Positions 51,236 through 60,824 are shown, numbered from the stretch's first letter. The stretch is DNA of 64,000 nt from CAWBUW01 sp963792075 (GCA_963792075.1 CAWBUW010000012.1:806001-870000); one strand, 5' to 3'. Made by a program: numbers and translations. The notes: generated from the sequence alone by a model not told the origin.

Positions 51236-52299
51236 ATGAAAAAGATGATGCTGGTTCTATTGGTTGGCTTGCTGCTGGCCGGTTGTGGAGGGGTGACTCC
51301 CCAGGCTGGGCCCAGCCCGACCATGACAGCGCTGGCAGAAGCCAACCCCTCTCCCACCGCGCTCGCAACGCCGCTTCCAACGGCGACTGAAACTCCTGCG
51401 CCGCTCCCGCCGCGGGCGGTACTCCTGGCGCCACCGGGAGCAGACCAGGCGCTGGCAGATGGATTGGAGGCGGGCCTGCGCGCCCCCTCGAGCAGGCCGG
51501 GCTGCGGCTGGAGCGTATGGAAAGCCTGGCTGTCTCCGTTCTGCCGGCTGACCTGCGCCTGGTGGTCGTGCTGCCGCCGGCCCCGGAGCTGGCGGGGTGG
51601 GCGGTAGCCTCTCCGCAGGTGCAGTTCCTGGCAGTAGGAATCGCAGGGCTGCCTGCAGCAGGGAACCTGAGCGTGATCGGCCCCCAGGGGCTGCGCCCTG
51701 ACCAGGAAGGCTTCATGGCGGGTGTGGTGGCGGCGATCACTACCTTTGATTGGCGGGTGGGCGTGTTGAGCACCTCAGACACGCCGGCCGGGAAAGTCTA
51801 CCGGCAGGGTTTTATGCAGGGGGCGGTGTATTTCTGTGGATTGTGTTTGTCTTATTACGGCCCGGTGGTGGATTACCCACTGTACGCAGAGGCCACTGCA
51901 GGAGCCAGCGCGGCCGAGTGGCAGGCGGCGGTGCAGATGCTGGTGGACAGTGCGGTCAAGACGGCCTATGTATCGCCTGCAGTGACGGATGCCGCAGCCT
52001 GGGAAGCTTTGGGCCAGACGGACATGGTGCTGATCACGGGGACGCCGCTGCCCGAGGCTTGGAGTGGGCGCGGGGTAGTGCTGGTGCGTTCGGACCCGCT
52101 TCCGGCTGTCCTGGAGCTGCTGCCGCAACTTCTGGCCGGCCAGGGCGGGTGGGTGCGGCCGCTGCCCATCCGCTTGGAGCAGGCCAACCCGGAGCGCCTT
52201 AGCCCTGGACGCCAGGCGCGCGCCGAGGAAATCCTGGCGGATTTACTGGCCGGGTATATTGATCCGGGGATTGACCTGCTCACGGGTGGTCTTAAATAG
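51236..52299 (+). pseudogene. BMP-like lipoprotein, frameshifted in a C-run
   Basis: Lipoprotein related to basic-membrane-protein (PnrA-like) binding proteins. The first frame gives the signal peptide with lipobox LLLAGC and a Thr/Pro tether to about position 51487. The remainder (LEQAGLRLERMESLAVSVLP, QEGFMAGVVAAITTFDWRVG, VYRQGFMQGAVYF) is in another frame up to TAA/TAG at 52297-52299. The frames join at a run of five C residues (51483-51487); one more C would restore a single frame. True mutation, a sequencing error in the homopolymer, or (less likely with five bases) phase variation are possible. Directly precedes the complete BMP operon. Confidence 0.8.
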
Positions 52300-52346
52300 T
52301 TTAATATCATATGGGTAGGCCGCAAGCCTACCCATATGATATTAAA
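52300..52346. repeat. Perfect hairpin, 21-bp arms
   Basis: Arms 52300-52320 and 52326-52346, loop CGCAA. Immediately after the stop codon of the broken lipoprotein gene; AAATAG occurs on both sides (52294, 52355), a possible short duplication. Confidence 0.92.
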
Positions 52347-52364
52347 TATATGACAAATAGTACA

Positions 52365-52393
52365 TTGTCAAGTTTTTTTCTTAATGTTAGACT
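52365..52393 (+). promoter_or_regulatory. Promoter TTGTCA-17-TAGACT of the BMP operon
   Basis: -35 at 52365-52370, -10-like TAGACT at 52388-52393 with 17-nt spacing; leader of about 55 nt before the ATG at 52456. Confidence 0.55.
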
Positions 52394-52455
52394 ATTATTA
52401 TGTGCGGCTGTAGGCCGTGAAAAGATTCCCGTTCTCTCTAGGAGGAGAAATACAA

Positions 52456-53499
52456 ATGAAGAAGTTTTCTTTGATCATGGTTTTGATCATGCTGGCTTCT
52501 GTTCTGTTGAGTGCCTGCGCGCCAAAAACCACCGCCGCCACCGAAGCAGACTGCCCCAAGGCCGAAGTCTTCTGTGTTGGCCTGGTAACTGACGTGGGCG
52601 AAGTAGACGACAAGTCCTTCAACCAGTCAGCCTGGGAAGGCGTGCAACAGGCGGAGAAGGATATGGGCGCACTGGTCAAGTACGTTGAGACCAAGGATGC
52701 CAAGGATTACGGCTCCAACATTGCTCTATTCGCTGACAAGAAATATGACGTCATCGTGACCGTAGGCTTTGCCATGGGCACTGCCAGTGCCGAAGCTGCA
52801 GCCAAATACCCTGACATCAAGTTCGTAGGTGTGGACCAGGGCCAATTTGCAGATCCCATCCCCAACTTAGTCGGCCTGATCTTCCATGAAGATCAGTCTG
52901 GCTTCCTGGCGGGCGCGCTGGCAGCCATGATGACCAAGACCGGCACAATTGCCGCCGTGCTTGGCACCAACCTGGTTCCCCCGGTGCAGGCCTTCAAGGT
53001 CGGCTACGAAAAGGGTGCTCAGTACATCAATCCTGATATCAAGATCATCGCCACCTACCATCCGGGCGGCCTGGATGTGGCCTTCACCGACCCCGAATGG
53101 GGCGCGACGACTGCCAAGCAGGCGCTGGATAACGGCGCGGACGTGGTCTTCGGCGCGGGCGGCAAGACCGGCAACGGCGCCCTGATCGAGGTGGCTGGCA
53201 ACGCGGGCAAGTACTGCATCGGTGTCGACTCCGACCAGTGGGAAACCGTCCCCGAAGCACATGCCTGCTTGATCTCCAGCGCCATGAAGCTGATCACCCC
53301 TGCCGTCGTTGCCCTGGTCAAGAGTGCCAAGGATGGCACCTTCCAGGCTGGCGGTAACTTCTACGGTGGTGCAGGCCTGGCCCCGTTCCATGATTTCGAC
53401 AGCAAGATCCCGGCTGATGTCAAGACCAAGCTGGACGAAATTGCCAAGGGTCTGCTGGATGGTTCTCTGAAGACCGGCTACGAATTCGGGATGGAGTAA
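52456..53499 (+). CDS. BMP/PnrA-family nucleoside-binding lipoprotein
   Basis: Binding lipoprotein (347 aa) of a BMP-family ABC importer, a class that binds purine or other nucleosides. Lipobox VLLSAC (Cys about 19). Family motifs VGLVTDVGEVDDKSFNQSAW, YDVIVTVGFAMGTA, EDQSGFLAGALAAMMTK and GVDSDQWETVP are present. GGAGGAG precedes the ATG. It heads the operon with two permeases and a double ATPase; a hairpin (53534-53568) separates it from them. Confidence 0.95.
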   Translation: MKKFSLIMVLIMLASVLLSACAPKTTAATEADCPKAEVFCVGLVTDVGEVDDKSFNQSAWEGVQQAEKDMGALVKYVETKDAKDYGSNIALFADKKYDVIVTVGFAMGTASAEAAAKYPDIKFVGVDQGQFADPIPNLVGLIFHEDQSGFLAGALAAMMTKTGTIAAVLGTNLVPPVQAFKVGYEKGAQYINPDIKIIATYHPGGLDVAFTDPEWGATTAKQALDNGADVVFGAGGKTGNGALIEVAGNAGKYCIGVDSDQWETVPEAHACLISSAMKLITPAVVALVKSAKDGTFQAGGNFYGGAGLAPFHDFDSKIPADVKTKLDEIAKGLLDGSLKTGYEFGME

Positions 53500-53533
53500 A
53501 TCCTTTTTCTCTTATCCCCCTTTGCAGTAAATA

Positions 53534-53568
53534 AAAATTTCAGGGGCGCGTAGCGCCCCTGAAATTTT
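53534..53568. terminator. Perfect hairpin, 16-bp arms, GCGTAGC tip, T-run
   Basis: Arms 53534-53549 and 53553-53568, loop GTA, right arm ending TTTT. Works as a plausible partial terminator between binding protein and permease. Core shared with 49478-49516. Confidence 0.85.
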
Positions 53569-53651
53569 GTTGTAGTTGTACAGGAAGTAAAAAGCGGTGT
53601 AGAATCCACTAACCATTCTATCTGCACAAAAACTCGGGAGCAAAACGGCTG

Positions 53652-54785
53652 ATGAGCACAGATCCCGCAAAGACCCAAAAACCTTCTGCAATCAATATAT
53701 TTTTCCAAGTCATCCTGAGCGAAAGTCTGCGCAGGGCGCTGCTGCTGCAAATAGCCGCAGTGGTGCTGGCGCTGCTGATCGGCGCAGTGATCCTGCTGGT
53801 CTCAGGCGCTAACCCGCTGACGGCATACCTGGCCCTGCTGGATGGCTCGTTTGGCAGCCTGGGGGCGTTTGCCCGCACGCTGGAGAAAGCCACACCGCTG
53901 CTCTTCAGCGGGTTGGCGGTGGCATTTGCCTTCCGGGCCGGTTTGTTCAACATCGGTGCGCAAGGCCAGTTGCTCTTAGGCGCGCTGGTGGCGGGGGTGC
54001 TCGGCTTTGCGCTGAAAGGCCTGCCCTCGTTCATCCATGCCCCACTGGCTTTGCTCGGTGGAGCGTTGGCGGGCGCTTTGTACGGCGCAATACCAGGCGC
54101 GTTGAAAGCCTATGCTGGTGCCAACGAGGTGATCGTTACGATCATGCTCAACTATATCGCCATCAATATCACCGATTACCTGTCCGATGGGCCGTTCAAG
54201 GATACTTCACCTGGAAATATCGTTGCCCGCACGCCTGAGATTCTGGACACGGCGCGCATCCCCACGGTGGGGCAAATCCCTTTAGGTTTTCTACTCGCAC
54301 TGTTAGTGGCGGTGATTGTGTGGTGGCTGCTCTGGCGCACGACGATCGGTTTTGAAATCCGCACAGTGGGTCTCAACCCCAATGCCGCACGTTATGCAGG
54401 CATGAAGGTGCCGCTGGTTTTGATCCTGGCGCTGGTGTTGAGCGGTCTGCTGGCGGGCATGGGCGGCGCGGTAGAAACGTTGGGGGTCGTGGGGCGCTAC
54501 CAACCGGGCTTCAACGTGGGGCTGGGATTTGACGGCATAACCATAGCGCTGCTGGGCAAGAACCACCCCTTCGGAGCAATCCCGGCGGCGATCCTGGTGG
54601 GAGCCATGAAAGCGGGCGCCAGCCAGATGCAGTTCACGGCAGGGGTGGCCAAAGAAATTACCGACGTCATCCAGGCGTTGATCCTTTTCTTTGTTGCCGC
54701 GGATGTGATTGTCCGCAGCCTGCTGCGCGTACGCGCCGGGACAGAAGAGAAGGTCACGTTGAGCACCGGCTGGGGAAAGCAGTAA
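53652..54785 (+). CDS. BMP-type ABC transporter permease (first subunit)
   Basis: Permease of 377 aa, branched-chain/BMP (LivH/RbsC-like) superfamily with about nine to ten hydrophobic segments. Characteristic segments are EKATPLLFSGLAVAFAFRAG, LFNIGAQGQLLLGALVAGVL, GANEVIVTIMLNYIAINITD and GFDGITIALLGKNHPFGAIP. GGGAG upstream of ATG. Pairs with the gene at 54796 (10 nt gap) to form the membrane channel of the nucleoside importer. Confidence 0.94.
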   Translation: MSTDPAKTQKPSAINIFFQVILSESLRRALLLQIAAVVLALLIGAVILLVSGANPLTAYLALLDGSFGSLGAFARTLEKATPLLFSGLAVAFAFRAGLFNIGAQGQLLLGALVAGVLGFALKGLPSFIHAPLALLGGALAGALYGAIPGALKAYAGANEVIVTIMLNYIAINITDYLSDGPFKDTSPGNIVARTPEILDTARIPTVGQIPLGFLLALLVAVIVWWLLWRTTIGFEIRTVGLNPNAARYAGMKVPLVLILALVLSGLLAGMGGAVETLGVVGRYQPGFNVGLGFDGITIALLGKNHPFGAIPAAILVGAMKAGASQMQFTAGVAKEITDVIQALILFFVAADVIVRSLLRVRAGTEEKVTLSTGWGKQ

Positions 54786-54795
54786 GGGAGACGGT

Positions 54796-55809
54796 ATGAC
54801 CCAAACCACTACCTCTGGGCTGCAGCGCTTCTGGAAAAACTACCGTACCACATTGATCATTGTGGCTGCGGTGATTGTGGCTTCATTTGCTAGTTATGCT
54901 TTTGAACCAGAACAGACCGCGGCTGTATTGGCTTCGATGGTGCGCCAATCCACGCCGCTGGTGTTAGGGGCGCTGTGCGGACTGCTGGGCGAACGCGCCG
55001 GCGTCATTAACATCGGCATTGAAGGCCAGATGCTGTTCTCGGCTTTCCTGGCTTTCCTGGCCAACGTGGTCACGGGGAACCTGCTGGTTTCGGTTTTGGT
55101 GGGCATGGCTGCCGGTGCATTGTTAGGGCTGCTGCATGCCTTCATGTCGGTCACCTTGAAGGTCGACCAAATTATTGGCGGCACGGTGATCAATATCCTG
55201 GCCTTGGGGCTGACGGGCTATTTCTACACCGCAGGGTTGGTAACAAAAGGTAAACTGTTACCTATCCCATTAGGTCCTTTAGCGGACATCCCGCTGGTAG
55301 GACCGGTGTTATTCAATAACCCGCCCATCACCTACCTGACCATTATCCTGGTCTTTGTAGTGCACTATGTACTGTATTACACCCGCTGGGGCTTGCGCAC
55401 ACGCGCAGTCGGTGAGCACCCGCGCGCCGCAGATACGGTGGGCATCAATGTCTACCAGGTGCGTTACGTGAACGTGATCATGGGCGGGGCCATTGCCGGG
55501 CTGGCAGGGGCTTTCCTGACCCTCGAAGCAGTAGGCTCGTTTGAACGGGCGATGACCAATGGGCGTGGGTTTGTGGCCCTGGCAGTGATGATCTTTGGCA
55601 AGTATACGCCGCTGGGCGCCTGGGGAGCAGCGCTGTTGTTTGGTTTTGCATCGGCCGTCCAGACGCAGCTCCAGTTTGGCGGTCAGGTCAATATTCCCCA
55701 CCAGTTTATTGGCATGTTACCCTACCTGCTGACGATTGTGGTGCTGGCTGGCTTTGTCGGCCGGACGCGCGTCCCTGCGGCAGACGGTGTACCTTATACG
55801 AAGGAGTGA
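54796..55809 (+). CDS. BMP-type ABC transporter permease (second subunit)
   Basis: Permease of 337 aa of the same superfamily: RQSTPLVLGALCGLLGERAG, VINIGIEGQMLFSAFLAFLA, VDQIIGGTVINILALGLTGY, TNGRGFVALAVMIFGKYTPL. AAGGGAG precedes the ATG. The product ends GVPYTKE; the AAGGAG formed by its last codons is the ribosome-binding site of the ATPase gene. Confidence 0.94.
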   Translation: MTQTTTSGLQRFWKNYRTTLIIVAAVIVASFASYAFEPEQTAAVLASMVRQSTPLVLGALCGLLGERAGVINIGIEGQMLFSAFLAFLANVVTGNLLVSVLVGMAAGALLGLLHAFMSVTLKVDQIIGGTVINILALGLTGYFYTAGLVTKGKLLPIPLGPLADIPLVGPVLFNNPPITYLTIILVFVVHYVLYYTRWGLRTRAVGEHPRAADTVGINVYQVRYVNVIMGGAIAGLAGAFLTLEAVGSFERAMTNGRGFVALAVMIFGKYTPLGAWGAALLFGFASAVQTQLQFGGQVNIPHQFIGMLPYLLTIVVLAGFVGRTRVPAADGVPYTKE

Positions 55810-55814
55810 TGGCT

Positions 55815-57350
55815 ATGCCTGAAGCTGCTCTGGCATTGGATGCCCGCAATATTACCAAGCAGTTCCCGGGTGTGCTGGCCAACGACCGGGTGAACTTTGA
55901 CCTGCGGCAGGGAGAGATCCACGCGCTGTTGGGTGAAAACGGGGCGGGCAAAAGCACGCTGATGAACGTTATTTACGGGCTGTACTCACCTGACCAGGGT
56001 GAGATCGCCGTGCAGAAGGATGGAAGCCTGCAGAATGTGCAAATCCACAACCCGCACGATGCGATCCGCATGGGCATCGGCATGGTGCACCAGCATTTCA
56101 TGCTGGTGCCGGTGTTTACGGTAACCGAGAACATTATCCTGGGTGAGGAAGTGACCAAGGGTTCCTCGCTGGATCTGGATGACGCCCGCCAGCGCATCGC
56201 CAAACTGGTGCAGGATTTCAACATGCCAGTCGATCCGGATGCGATTGTCGAAGATTTGCCTGTGGGCCTGCAGCAGCGCGTCGAAATCCTGAAAGCGCTT
56301 TACCGGCATGCGCGCATCCTGGTATTGGATGAGCCGACGGCAGTGCTGACCCCGCAGGAAGTGGAAGACCTGTTCGTCGTGATGCGCCAACTGACCGCCC
56401 GCGGGGTATCCATCATTTTCATTACCCATAAACTGAAGGAAGTGCTGGCGGTGGCAGACCGTATCACAGTCATGCGCCGTGGGCAGGTCGTCGGCAGCAC
56501 CACGCCCGCCGAGACGAATGAGCAGGGGCTGGCAGCCATGATGGTGGGGCGCGAGGTGCTGCTGGTCGTAGATAAAGAGCCAGCCAGGCCGCAGGCCGCT
56601 GTGCTGGACGTGCAAAACTTGACCGTGTTGGACGAGCGCAAGCTGGAAGTGGTGTGCGGCGTATCCTTCCAGGTGCGTTCGGGTGAGATTCTGGGCATCG
56701 CTGGTGTGCAGGGCAACGGGCAGACTGAACTGGTCGAGACGTTGACCGGGCTGCGGGCAGCGAAGAGCGGGTCGATGAAACTGGATGGCAAAGAAATGCC
56801 GTTCATGAACCCCCGCCAGTTGGTAGAAAACGGGATGGCGCACATTCCGGAGGATCGCCAGAAACACGGCCTGGTGATGAGCTACTCGGTCGCGGACAAT
56901 GAAGTGCTGTGTACCTATTACCAGCCGCCATTTGCGCGCGGCATCCGGCGTAATTTCCCGGCGATCACCGAAAACGCCAAAGCATTGATCAAGCGCTTTG
57001 ATATACGCACCCCTGGCGAACAGGTGCCGGCAGGGAACCTCTCGGGCGGCAACCAGCAGAAGGCGATCGTGGCGCGCGAGCTCAGCCGCCCCATACGCTT
57101 GCTGGTGGCGAACCAGCCCACGCGTGGCCTGGATGTCGGTTCGATTGAATATATCCACCAGCAAATTGTAGCTGCACGCGACCAGGGTACAGCCGTGCTG
57201 CTGATCTCGGCCGAATTGGACGAGATCCTTTCGCTGTCAGACCAGGTGGCGGTGATGTATCACGGGCAGATTGTGGCAGAACTACCTGCCGATAAAGCTA
57301 CCCGGGCCGAGCTGGGCCTGTTGATGGCTGGATCAAAACTAGAGAAGTAG
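55815..57350 (+). CDS. BMP-type ABC transporter ATPase (two nucleotide-binding domains)
   Basis: Double ATPase of 511 aa. First domain: Walker A LLGENGAGKSTLMNVIYGLY, signature-region DLPVGLQQRVEILKALY, Walker B ILVLDEPTAVLTPQE. Second domain: degenerate Walker A GVQGNGQTELVE, signature NLSGGNQQKAIVARELS and LLVANQPTRGLDVGS, where Asn-Gln replaces Asp-Glu as often seen in this family. I chose ATG 55815, 8 nt after AAGGAG; ATG 55809 is too close. Last gene of the operon; its stop codon is part of the terminator stem. Confidence 0.95.
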   Translation: MPEAALALDARNITKQFPGVLANDRVNFDLRQGEIHALLGENGAGKSTLMNVIYGLYSPDQGEIAVQKDGSLQNVQIHNPHDAIRMGIGMVHQHFMLVPVFTVTENIILGEEVTKGSSLDLDDARQRIAKLVQDFNMPVDPDAIVEDLPVGLQQRVEILKALYRHARILVLDEPTAVLTPQEVEDLFVVMRQLTARGVSIIFITHKLKEVLAVADRITVMRRGQVVGSTTPAETNEQGLAAMMVGREVLLVVDKEPARPQAAVLDVQNLTVLDERKLEVVCGVSFQVRSGEILGIAGVQGNGQTELVETLTGLRAAKSGSMKLDGKEMPFMNPRQLVENGMAHIPEDRQKHGLVMSYSVADNEVLCTYYQPPFARGIRRNFPAITENAKALIKRFDIRTPGEQVPAGNLSGGNQQKAIVARELSRPIRLLVANQPTRGLDVGSIEYIHQQIVAARDQGTAVLLISAELDEILSLSDQVAVMYHGQIVAELPADKATRAELGLLMAGSKLEK

Positions 57351-57393
57351 CCAACAAAAAAGCGGCCCCGCGGCCGCTTTTTTGTTGGCTACT
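57346..57393. terminator. Bidirectional terminator, 22-bp perfect arms, containing both stop codons
   Basis: Arms 57346-57367 and 57372-57393, loop CCGC, A6/T6 runs inside the stem flanking GCGGCC. TAG 57348-57350 ends the ATPase gene and CTA 57389-57391 ends the convergent subtilase gene at mirror-image positions. Confidence 0.92.
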
Positions 57394-59293
57394 GTTCCCT
57401 GATTACCAGGGGCAAGAACCAATACCACAGCAGCCGTGTAACTACGGGCTTGCCAAAAATTGGTTCGGGTAGATCCTTGCTGGTAACCCAGAAATTCTCA
57501 TTGACGATGGGATCAGTCTGGCCTGGTAATATCTGGACAACCAGCGTCAAGATGCGTGTATCAACTGTTGCCAGCGTGCCCAGGTCCCAGCGCACGGTGC
57601 TGCCGTTGAAGGTATAGTCCGGACTGGCTCTGACAAATTCGGTACCCAGGGGGAGGGTATCGGTGACGACCACATTGGTGGTGCCGGTGAACAGGTGAGT
57701 ATGCTGCAGGTTGATCGTATAAGTGATTACCTCACCCGGCGCGGCCTGGCTGGCAGAAACGGTCTTGGAGATATTGATCTGGTGCTGGGGCAGATCCTGG
57801 TAGGCAGCCAGCGCGTCGATACGCCCGTAACCGTAGGTGTTGTTGGGGATGGCGGTCCCGGGTATGCCGCCGCAGTTCTGGGTGGTGGTACGCGGTACGG
57901 CGCTGCCGTTGATAAGATTTTCCAGGATGTCAACCTGCCCGGCAAGCTGCGGGTCGGCTGAGATCAGCAGAGCCACCAGGCCGGCTACGTGCGGGCCGGC
58001 CATGCTGGTGCCGCTCCAACCTCCCTGGTAGCCTCCCCCAGGCACGCTGGAGCGGATATTGAAGCCGGGCGCAGAAATGTCAGGCTTCAGGCGGCCTGAG
58101 CCATCGATCGTCACGGGCCCGCGGCTGGAGAAGCTGGCGATGGTATCGCTGCTGTCGGTAGCACCAACGGAATACGAAGCATCGTAGATGGCGGCGGGCT
58201 CGCTGACCGTGCTGCAACTGGAGCCGCTGTTGCCTGCCGAGTGTACGGTCATGATCCCCGCGGCGCGCACGTTGTTGACCACGGTGAGCATTACGTTGGG
58301 GTCGGTGCAGCCTTCTCCTACTGTGCAGCCCCAGGAGTTGTTGATCACGTCTGGAGCTAGGTCAGGGCGGGGAGTGGCGCCTGCCAGGTCCGTAGGAGCG
58401 ATAAACCACTGGTAGCATTCGGTATAGGTCGTGGGTGTGCCGTTGCCAGAGTCCATGTTTCGGCAGCCGATCCAGCGCGCCTGCGGCGCCATGCCGATCT
58501 GGTTGCTGCCGCCATCGTCGCCTACCATGCTGCCCATGGTGTGCGTACCGTGTCCGTAATCGTCACACGGCACCGGGGAGTTCGCCGGGCAGCTTGCAAT
58601 GCCACCAGAGTGGATGGCATCGTGCCAATTGTAGTTATGGTCGGCCGCCAGGCCATTCCAGCCGCGGTATTTCGAGATGAGCGCGGGGTGGTACCATTGG
58701 TAGCCGGTATCTTGCCCGCCGATGGTCACGCCCTGGCCCTTGTAGCCCAAAGCCCACAGGTCATCCGCGTTGACTTTGAGGATGTTCCACTCGATGGTGT
58801 CCGGCGAAGCAGAAGTAGTAATCTGGGGGGCAGTCTCTGGCTCTTGCATGTGCACGGTCGGGTTGGCATATACGTGCGCCACATCGTCCCGGCTGGCCAT
58901 CGTCTGCACCAGGCTCGTATCGCCGCGCACCCAGATCATGTTGGCCACCCAGTAGGGCCGGTATTTGGCGCCCAACTGCTCCAACTGGGCAATGACAGGA
59001 CCCTGAGTGCGGGCGGCCAGTTGTGAGAGGGTCTGGTATACGAAGGTGCCCTTTTCCAGCCTGGTGGGCAAGTCCTCTGCCGCACTCAGGTCAGCCTGCT
59101 GTGCCAGGAAGACGATAAATTCGGCCTGGCCCTGGGATGCGGTGGTTAATACCCAGGCATCCACCTTGTCCGGCCACTTGGTTGGCGAAGGTGGGGTGGC
59201 ATGGGCCGGTTGGGAAGAGCCCAGCGTGGCTGCCAGGAGGCTGATCAGAGCGATGAATCTGGAAATACGGAACCAGAATGATGTTCTTGGCAT
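57389..59293 (-). CDS. Secreted subtilisin-like serine protease (S8) with DUF11-type repeat
   Basis: Exported protease of 634 aa. Signal peptide to about residue 32 (SSQPAHA), propeptide-like inhibitor region (~35-145), then the S8 domain with catalytic Asp in GGQDTGYQW (~194), His in DDYGHGTHTMG (~248) and Ser in GTSMAGPHVAG (~427). A DUF11-like beta repeat (~515-610; KTVSASQAAPGEVITYTINL) precedes the C-terminus LWYWFLPLVIREQ. The hydrophobic FLPLV ending recurs, to my knowledge, in secreted Anaerolineae proteins and could be a sorting signal (inference). Begins 3 nt after the murJ stop; no clear ribosome-binding site. Confidence 0.92.
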   Translation of the reverse strand: MPRTSFWFRISRFIALISLLAATLGSSQPAHATPPSPTKWPDKVDAWVLTTASQGQAEFIVFLAQQADLSAAEDLPTRLEKGTFVYQTLSQLAARTQGPVIAQLEQLGAKYRPYWVANMIWVRGDTSLVQTMASRDDVAHVYANPTVHMQEPETAPQITTSASPDTIEWNILKVNADDLWALGYKGQGVTIGGQDTGYQWYHPALISKYRGWNGLAADHNYNWHDAIHSGGIASCPANSPVPCDDYGHGTHTMGSMVGDDGGSNQIGMAPQARWIGCRNMDSGNGTPTTYTECYQWFIAPTDLAGATPRPDLAPDVINNSWGCTVGEGCTDPNVMLTVVNNVRAAGIMTVHSAGNSGSSCSTVSEPAAIYDASYSVGATDSSDTIASFSSRGPVTIDGSGRLKPDISAPGFNIRSSVPGGGYQGGWSGTSMAGPHVAGLVALLISADPQLAGQVDILENLINGSAVPRTTTQNCGGIPGTAIPNNTYGYGRIDALAAYQDLPQHQINISKTVSASQAAPGEVITYTINLQHTHLFTGTTNVVVTDTLPLGTEFVRASPDYTFNGSTVRWDLGTLATVDTRILTLVVQILPGQTDPIVNENFWVTSKDLPEPIFGKPVVTRLLWYWFLPLVIREQ

Positions 59294-59296
59294 GGG

Positions 59297-60811
59297 TCAC
59301 AATTTCAGCAGCATACGCAGCTCAGGAAGAATCAAGGGCAAACAGGCCAAACCGCCGGCTGCCAGCGCAGCGAAGGCTCCCCACAATCCCGGCAGGAACT
59401 GCATCACGAGGTAAGCCGCTGCTCCGCCCAGCACTGCCGCGCCCAGAGCGCGTAGGAGCGTGCTGCCCAGGCGTAGCATGCCTGGGAAACGGCGGTTGAG
59501 GATCCAGAGCAAGACAAGCGCCTGGCTGGTGAAGGCCAGTGTATCTGCCAGCGCCAGCCCGCCCAGGCCGAGCAGACCGGGCAGGGTCAGCGCCAGCACC
59601 AGGTAGAGTAGGAGCATACCCAAAGTCCCTGCCAGGGGGCGTAGCGCATCTTGTTGGGCGAAGAAGGAGCGCACCGCGACTTCCAACCAGGCATGGCCCA
59701 ACAGCCCGAGCAGGAAAGCGCGCGTCACCCAGCTAAGCAGGACTGCTTCTGCTGGTGGAAAGCCAAAGATTCTTTCGACCAGCGGCTGTATCGCCACGCC
59801 GAGCAGCGCTGCCGCAGGCAGGGTCAGCGCCAGCATGGTGCGCAGGGCGCGGTTGACTGTGTCGCGGAATTCTTCGCGCTGGCCGCGGGCGATGTACTCC
59901 GAAAGGGAAGGCAGCAGGGCGATGGCGATGGCGGTGCCGATCAAAGTTTCGGGCATTTGTTGGATGAACCAGCCGTAATTAAGGACTGTGACTGCGCCTG
60001 CCGGGAAGTGCGAGGCCAGGTTATCGCGCGCCAGGAAATAAAGATGTAGAAAGAGCATGCTAAGCAAGCGGGGGCCCATCAGGACGAGCACTTTGACCAC
60101 TGCCGGGCTGCGCAGGTTGAGCGAAGCCGACCAGCGGAAGCCATAGCGCAGCAGGCCCGGGATCTGGATGGCGAGGTGCAGCGCGGCGCCAATGATCACA
60201 CCGTAAACCAGGCCGTACAGGCCGAGGCCCAACCCAGGCAGGCGGATAGGGCCGAGCGAGAATCCTGGCGATGCCAGCAGGGTGGCGCCGAGAATCTGGC
60301 CCAGGTTGTACAGCACAGGTGCCATGGCCGGCAGCAGGAAGTGCTGGTTGGCTTGCAGGCCGGCCATGACCAGCCCGCTGAGCGAGAAGATCAGGATCGC
60401 CATCAAGTCCAGGCGCATCAACGCGGCGGTGGTGGCCTGCTTGGCGGGATCAAAACCGGGCGCAATCACGTGCGTGACCAGTGGACCGGAGAAAAGGATG
60501 ATACCCAGCGCAATCAACCCGGTGACCAGGAAAGCCAGGTTGAGGATGCGCGAGAAAAGCTGCCAGGCCGTCTGGCGTCCCTCTTTGTCAAGCACTTCGG
60601 TCATGACCGGGATCAATGCCATGCCCAGCGCCCCGCCTGAGATCAGCGCGGAGAGCAGGTCGGGGATATTATTGGAGGTGAGGAAGATGTCCAGCTCGTT
60701 CGGTGTGAACAAGCGGCTGAAGAGGATCTGTCGCAGCAGACCGAATGCCTTATCCAGGGTGAAGAAAAAAGCGATGATCAACGAAGCTCGGGCGATATGG
60801 GACAGTTTCAT
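59297..60811 (-). CDS. murJ: Lipid II flippase
   Basis: Membrane protein of 504 aa with about 14 hydrophobic segments, MOP/MurJ family. N-terminal FFFTLDKAFGLLRQILFSRL and FLTSNNIPDLLSALISGGAL are family marks; RDNLASHFPAGAVTVLNYGW and ATAIALLPSLSEYIARG-like segments follow. It moves lipid II to the outer membrane face for peptidoglycan synthesis. I use ATG 60811, which stands 7 nt after a TATACT box on the minus strand, so the transcript is probably leaderless. Confidence 0.94.
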   Translation of the reverse strand: MKLSHIARASLIIAFFFTLDKAFGLLRQILFSRLFTPNELDIFLTSNNIPDLLSALISGGALGMALIPVMTEVLDKEGRQTAWQLFSRILNLAFLVTGLIALGIILFSGPLVTHVIAPGFDPAKQATTAALMRLDLMAILIFSLSGLVMAGLQANQHFLLPAMAPVLYNLGQILGATLLASPGFSLGPIRLPGLGLGLYGLVYGVIIGAALHLAIQIPGLLRYGFRWSASLNLRSPAVVKVLVLMGPRLLSMLFLHLYFLARDNLASHFPAGAVTVLNYGWFIQQMPETLIGTAIAIALLPSLSEYIARGQREEFRDTVNRALRTMLALTLPAAALLGVAIQPLVERIFGFPPAEAVLLSWVTRAFLLGLLGHAWLEVAVRSFFAQQDALRPLAGTLGMLLLYLVLALTLPGLLGLGGLALADTLAFTSQALVLLWILNRRFPGMLRLGSTLLRALGAAVLGGAAAYLVMQFLPGLWGAFAALAAGGLACLPLILPELRMLLKL

Positions 60812-60818
60812 GCGCTGA

Positions 60819-60824
60819 AGTATA
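60819..60824 (-). promoter_or_regulatory. -10 box TATACT of murJ, leaderless start
   Basis: Minus-strand TATACT (60824-60819) followed by 7 nt and ATG 60811; no Shine-Dalgarno sequence. Confidence 0.55.
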
